Source of the DNA: Bacteroidota bacterium
GTDB lineage: Bacteria; Bacteroidota; Ignavibacteria; Kryptoniales; JAKASW01
Reading direction: 5' to 3'
NCBI GenBank assembly: GCA_023381615.1
Contig: JAMCQL010000067.1
Span: 78,605-142,604, forward strand
DNA length: 64,000 nucleotides
Shown: positions 61,212 through 64,000 of the stretch, piece after piece
Position numbering within the stretch: the stretch's first letter is position 1
Layout of the letters: every line of letters begins with the position of its first letter
Made by a program: the position numbers and the translations under genes
The notes under the pieces: model-generated
What the model was told of the DNA's origin: nothing
The model's input: the letters and a program-made list of their open reading frames with translations, nothing else
The model's database searches: none

Positions 61212-62624
61212 ATGTTACTGAGTAAAACCACAACTTTATGGATAGTAGCCATTGCGATACTTGGTTTTCTTGATGCGAAAGTTGTAGATGCTCAAGACCA
61301 GGGGATCCATAAGATCAAGCACGTCATAATCATCATGCAGGAGAACCGCTCGTTCGACTCGTATTTCGGGACTTTCCCGGGGGCAGACGGAATTCCGATG
61401 AAGAACGGTGTGCCAACGGTTGCCGTTCCAGATCCGTTGACAGGGAAGATGGTTAAGCCATATCATGATCCGAACGACCTGAACGTTGGCGGACCCCATA
61501 ATGCTGTCAACACGGTTGCGGACATCGACGGCGGGAAGATGGACGGATTCATCAAGGAATCTTCCAGAGGGAAGGAAGGACTTACGAGAGAGGGAATGGA
61601 TTACTATCCTCCGAAGGTTATTATCGATGCCAAGTTATATCTCGATGTCATGGGTTACCATGATGAGCGTGAAATACCGAACTACTGGTCATACGCAAAG
61701 AACTTCGTCCTGCAGGACCATATGTTTGAACCGATCTCCTCCTACAGTTTTCCATCACATTTGTTCATGGTGTCGGCTTGGTCGGCAAAGACAACCAAAC
61801 CGGATGATCCAATGTCTTGTGTGAGTGAACTCGATCCGCCTAATCGTACGAAAAAAAATCCCACGCCATTCGCATGGACAGATATAACCTATCTGCTTTA
61901 CAAAGCTGGCGTGAACTGGGCGTGCTATCTCGACCAGGGTGCCAGCCTGAATGACGAAGACGATAACATGGACGAACAAGGCAGTATGACTCCTCCGCGT
62001 GAGGACGGACACCTCGTCTCAATTCTTTGGAATATTCTTCCGGGCTTCGTTACGGTGCATCAGGACAGTCAGATGGAGAACATCCAGCCGATCGACAACT
62101 TTTTCAGGGCTGCGAAAGAAGGTACTCTCCCTCCGGTTTCATGGGTCCTCCCGAACATAAAGGACAGCGAGCATCCAACCGCTCTTGTCAGTACCGGCCA
62201 GGCGTATGTTACAAACGTCATTAATGCGATTATGAAGAGTCCCAACTGGGACAGCTGTGCAATTTTCTTAGCTTGGGATGACTGGGGTGGATTTTATGAC
62301 CATGTCGTTCCACCGCACGTCGATTCACTCGGCTACGGTCTCCGTGTGCTTGCAATGGTGATCAGCCCGTATGCTAAGAAGGGCTACATAGACCATCAGA
62401 CACTTAGTTTCGATGCTTACTTGAAGTTTATCGAGGATGACTTCTTAGGTGGCGAGCGGATCGACCCGAAGACCGACGGTCGTCCCGATTCACGGCCGGA
62501 TGTCCGTGAGAACGAGCCGATTCTTGGTAACCTGATTAAGGATTTTGACTTTTCACAGCCGCCGAGACCGCCGATGATCCTCGCTCCATACCCGAAATTG
62601 AAAGGGAAGAAAGGAGGCAAATAG
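61212..62624 (+). CDS. Exported phosphoesterase (phospholipase C / acid phosphatase family)
   Basis: 470 residues from ATG 61212, with AGAGGAGGA upstream; a frame start at 61170 is less likely. Signal peptide: [21 protein letters not shown]. The family signature is [25 protein letters not shown] at residue about 38 (metal and nucleophile region). [38 protein letters not shown] and [21 protein letters not shown] follow in the expected order. It hydrolyses phosphomonoesters or phospholipids in the periplasm. It may strip phosphate from glycans or lipids for the locus. Confidence 0.92.
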   Translation: MLLSKTTTLWIVAIAILGFLDAKVVDAQDQGIHKIKHVIIIMQENRSFDSYFGTFPGADGIPMKNGVPTVAVPDPLTGKMVKPYHDPNDLNVGGPHNAVNTVADIDGGKMDGFIKESSRGKEGLTREGMDYYPPKVIIDAKLYLDVMGYHDEREIPNYWSYAKNFVLQDHMFEPISSYSFPSHLFMVSAWSAKTTKPDDPMSCVSELDPPNRTKKNPTPFAWTDITYLLYKAGVNWACYLDQGASLNDEDDNMDEQGSMTPPREDGHLVSILWNILPGFVTVHQDSQMENIQPIDNFFRAAKEGTLPPVSWVLPNIKDSEHPTALVSTGQAYVTNVINAIMKSPNWDSCAIFLAWDDWGGFYDHVVPPHVDSLGYGLRVLAMVISPYAKKGYIDHQTLSFDAYLKFIEDDFLGGERIDPKTDGRPDSRPDVRENEPILGNLIKDFDFSQPPRPPMILAPYPKLKGKKGGK

Positions 62625-62627
62625 CAG

Positions 62628-63854
62628 ATGATTTCATGGAAAAAAAAGATATTCCTCATCATACTCATAGCGGCATTGGGTCTCTCAAAGAGAGTGTCCG
62701 CTCAAGATTCCCAGGTTCTAACCGGTATCGATGTCCTCGAAGCAGAGCATTTCTCACCGCTTGTTGGGAAGAACGTGGGTCTCATCACCAATCAAACCGG
62801 GATAGACCGTCACTGGCAATCGGACATTGACTTATTGTACCACGCCAAGGGAGTGCGTCTTGTCGCTCTTTTCAGTCCGGAGCATGGAATTCGCGGAATC
62901 GGGACGACCGCCATATCTAATGGTGTAGACAGTGCCACAGGCTTGCCCATTTACAGTCTGTTTGGGAAAACGCGCAAACCTACAGCCGAGATGCTCAAGG
63001 GAATTGACGCACTTGTCTTTGATATACAGGATGTCGGTACACGTTTCTATACTTACATAGGCACCATGAAAGAGTGCATGGAAGCGGCGGCAGAGCATCA
63101 TATCGAGTTTTTCGTTCTGGACCGGCCAAATCCCATCAACGGTGTGGACGTTGAGGGACCCGTGCTTGATTCCAGCCAAGTATTTGATTTAGCTGGAACG
63201 TTCTCAATTCCTATCAGGCACGGCATGACAATGGGAGAGTTAGCTCTGATGTTTAACAAGGAAGGAAAGATTGGTGCTGACCTGCATGTGATTAAAATGA
63301 AAGGGTGGAAACGTTCTATGTGGTTCGACCAGACTGGGCTTCCCTGGGTCTCTCCTTCTCCAAAAATAAAAAATCTATACGAAGCCGAACTTTATCCCGG
63401 AATCGGTCTTCTGGAGCGAACTGATGTGACAGACAAACAGGGACTCACAAGGCCGTTCGAAGAGTTCGGTGCGCCTTGGATAAACGCTGTCCGTCTGGCC
63501 GCGGAACTCAATAGCCGGAACATACCCGGTGTACGTTTTGTGCCAATCCGTTTCGTGCCGGCAAAGGAGAGTTATGCAAATGAAAAATACCTCGGTCAAA
63601 TGTGTGAAGGAGTGGCCATCGACGTTATCAACCGCGACGCCCTTCACCCGGTTGCTTGTGGCATCGAAGTGCTGGAATCATTGTACAAGTTGTATCCTAA
63701 CAGGTTCGATGTTGACGAGATATGGCACGTAACTCGGTCCAGAAAGCTCATCGAAGAAATAAAGCATGATGCTCCGATTACTTCCATCAAGAATTCTTGG
63801 CAGCCGGCGCTGAAGAAGTTCATTGCGCTGCGGCGACGGTTTTTGTTGTATTAA
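62628..63854 (+). CDS. namZ: DUF1343 protein, NamZ-like exo-beta-N-acetylmuramidase
   Basis: 408 residues with a signal peptide (IFLIILIAALGLSKRVSAQ). Conserved blocks: GIDVLEAEHFSPLVGKNVGL, ITNQTGIDRHW, LFSPEHGIRG, PIYSLFGKTRKPTAEMLKGI, DALVFDIQDVGTRFYTYIGT, FFVLDRPNPINGVDVEGPVL, and SPSPKIKNLYEAELYPGIGL. This is DUF1343, whose Bacillus member NamZ (GH171) releases MurNAc from peptidoglycan ends. It is 3 bp after the phosphoesterase stop, with AAAGGAGG in that gene's end. It is the strongest hint that the locus handles MurNAc glycans. Confidence 0.88.
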   Translation: MISWKKKIFLIILIAALGLSKRVSAQDSQVLTGIDVLEAEHFSPLVGKNVGLITNQTGIDRHWQSDIDLLYHAKGVRLVALFSPEHGIRGIGTTAISNGVDSATGLPIYSLFGKTRKPTAEMLKGIDALVFDIQDVGTRFYTYIGTMKECMEAAAEHHIEFFVLDRPNPINGVDVEGPVLDSSQVFDLAGTFSIPIRHGMTMGELALMFNKEGKIGADLHVIKMKGWKRSMWFDQTGLPWVSPSPKIKNLYEAELYPGIGLLERTDVTDKQGLTRPFEEFGAPWINAVRLAAELNSRNIPGVRFVPIRFVPAKESYANEKYLGQMCEGVAIDVINRDALHPVACGIEVLESLYKLYPNRFDVDEIWHVTRSRKLIEEIKHDAPITSIKNSWQPALKKFIALRRRFLLY

Positions 63855-63880
63855 TTTTTTTCTTTAAGAGAGAACCAAAA

Positions 63881-64000
63881 ATGAAAATGATATCCAAGTC
63901 GACCGTTCTCACCGCTCTCTTTGCCGCGATTGCGGCATTCAGCACGCCATGTATTGCGCGGTCTTCCGATCAATCAAACGAGACGAAATGGATCGCACAG
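63881..64000 (+). CDS. Start of an exported protein, cut by the window end
   Basis: Forty codons are visible: MKMISKSTVLTALFAAIAAF then STPCIARSSDQSNETKWIAQ. The start is a clear signal peptide, with a Cys that is not in a clean lipobox. It lies 26 bp after the namZ-like stop, so it belongs to the same run of genes. The mature protein cannot be assigned. Confidence 0.7.
   Translation, partial: MKMISKSTVLTALFAAIAAFSTPCIARSSDQSNETKWIAQ

Noticed and set aside
1..64000. CRISPR array or cas genes
   Set aside because: No set of regularly spaced direct repeats of 24-40 bp and no Cas-like protein was seen; tandem repeats at 8675 are only two copies.

Overview
The window looks like chromosomal DNA from a Bacteroidota/Ignavibacteria-type bacterium (FCB group). 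Evidence: a secreted protein ending in a type IX secretion sorting tail (28775-31363), a SusC/SusD-like pair under a FecI/FecR-type sigma/anti-sigma pair, S46 and M49 peptidases, a DUF1573 protein, and tig-clpP-clpX next to a tRNA-Leu. The genus cannot be fixed from sequence alone.

Region 1 (1-6.6 kb) and region 3 (12.9-14.6 kb) are integron-type gene-cassette arrays. Eight imperfect inverted-repeat sites with attC architecture (terminal cores of the form YAAC...GTTR, unpaired bases in the arms) separate short, mostly AT-rich cassettes. These carry an Imm-5-like immunity protein, two membrane proteins, a PIN toxin pair, DUF4160/DUF2442, a GC-rich hydrolase, RHH/RelE, HigBA and Phd/ParE pairs. 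No integrase lies in the window. Each array ends against a 3' fragment of panB; the second fragment is split by a 0.22-kb MITE and followed by a decayed MjaI-type restriction endonuclease.

Region 2 (6.6-12.9 kb), between the arrays, is a [NiFe]-hydrogenase island: a stand-alone sigma-54 activator, a small unknown gene, and hydrogenase small subunit, large subunit, cytochrome b and maturation protease. A consensus sigma-54 promoter (8760-8774) preceded by two 17-bp direct repeats 21 bp apart makes a coherent activator/enhancer/promoter circuit. A perfect 150-bp inverted repeat (8936-9085 and 9924-10073) has replaced the 5' end of the large-subunit gene. It is either a real rearrangement or an assembly foldback.

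Region 4 (14.6-31.4 kb) is mainly peptidases and housekeeping: YwbE, PepD, an M49 and an M20 peptidase, a REP-flanked RAYT transposase relic, an S46 peptidase, GDPD, ThiL, an acyl-CoA dehydrogenase and a T9SS-exported protein. Region 5 (31.5-46.1 kb) is core: tRNA-Leu, tig-clpP-clpX, DUF1573/NYN, a candidate structured RNA with a strong terminator, an M23 peptidase with a G8 frameshift, an Omp85 protein, holB, a PSP1 protein, metG and a 2-hydroxyacid dehydrogenase.

Region 6 (46.4-64 kb) resembles a polysaccharide-utilisation locus: ECF sigma, FecR, STN-bearing SusC, SusD, GH18, an S12 serine hydrolase, a ROK regulator with a perfect 15-bp-arm operator, a CBM9 protein, a second TonB-dependent receptor, a phosphoesterase and a DUF1343/NamZ-like protein. 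Together they suggest scavenging of amino-sugar glycans, possibly peptidoglycan. A small relic of a second DUF1343 gene lies at 57858-58004.
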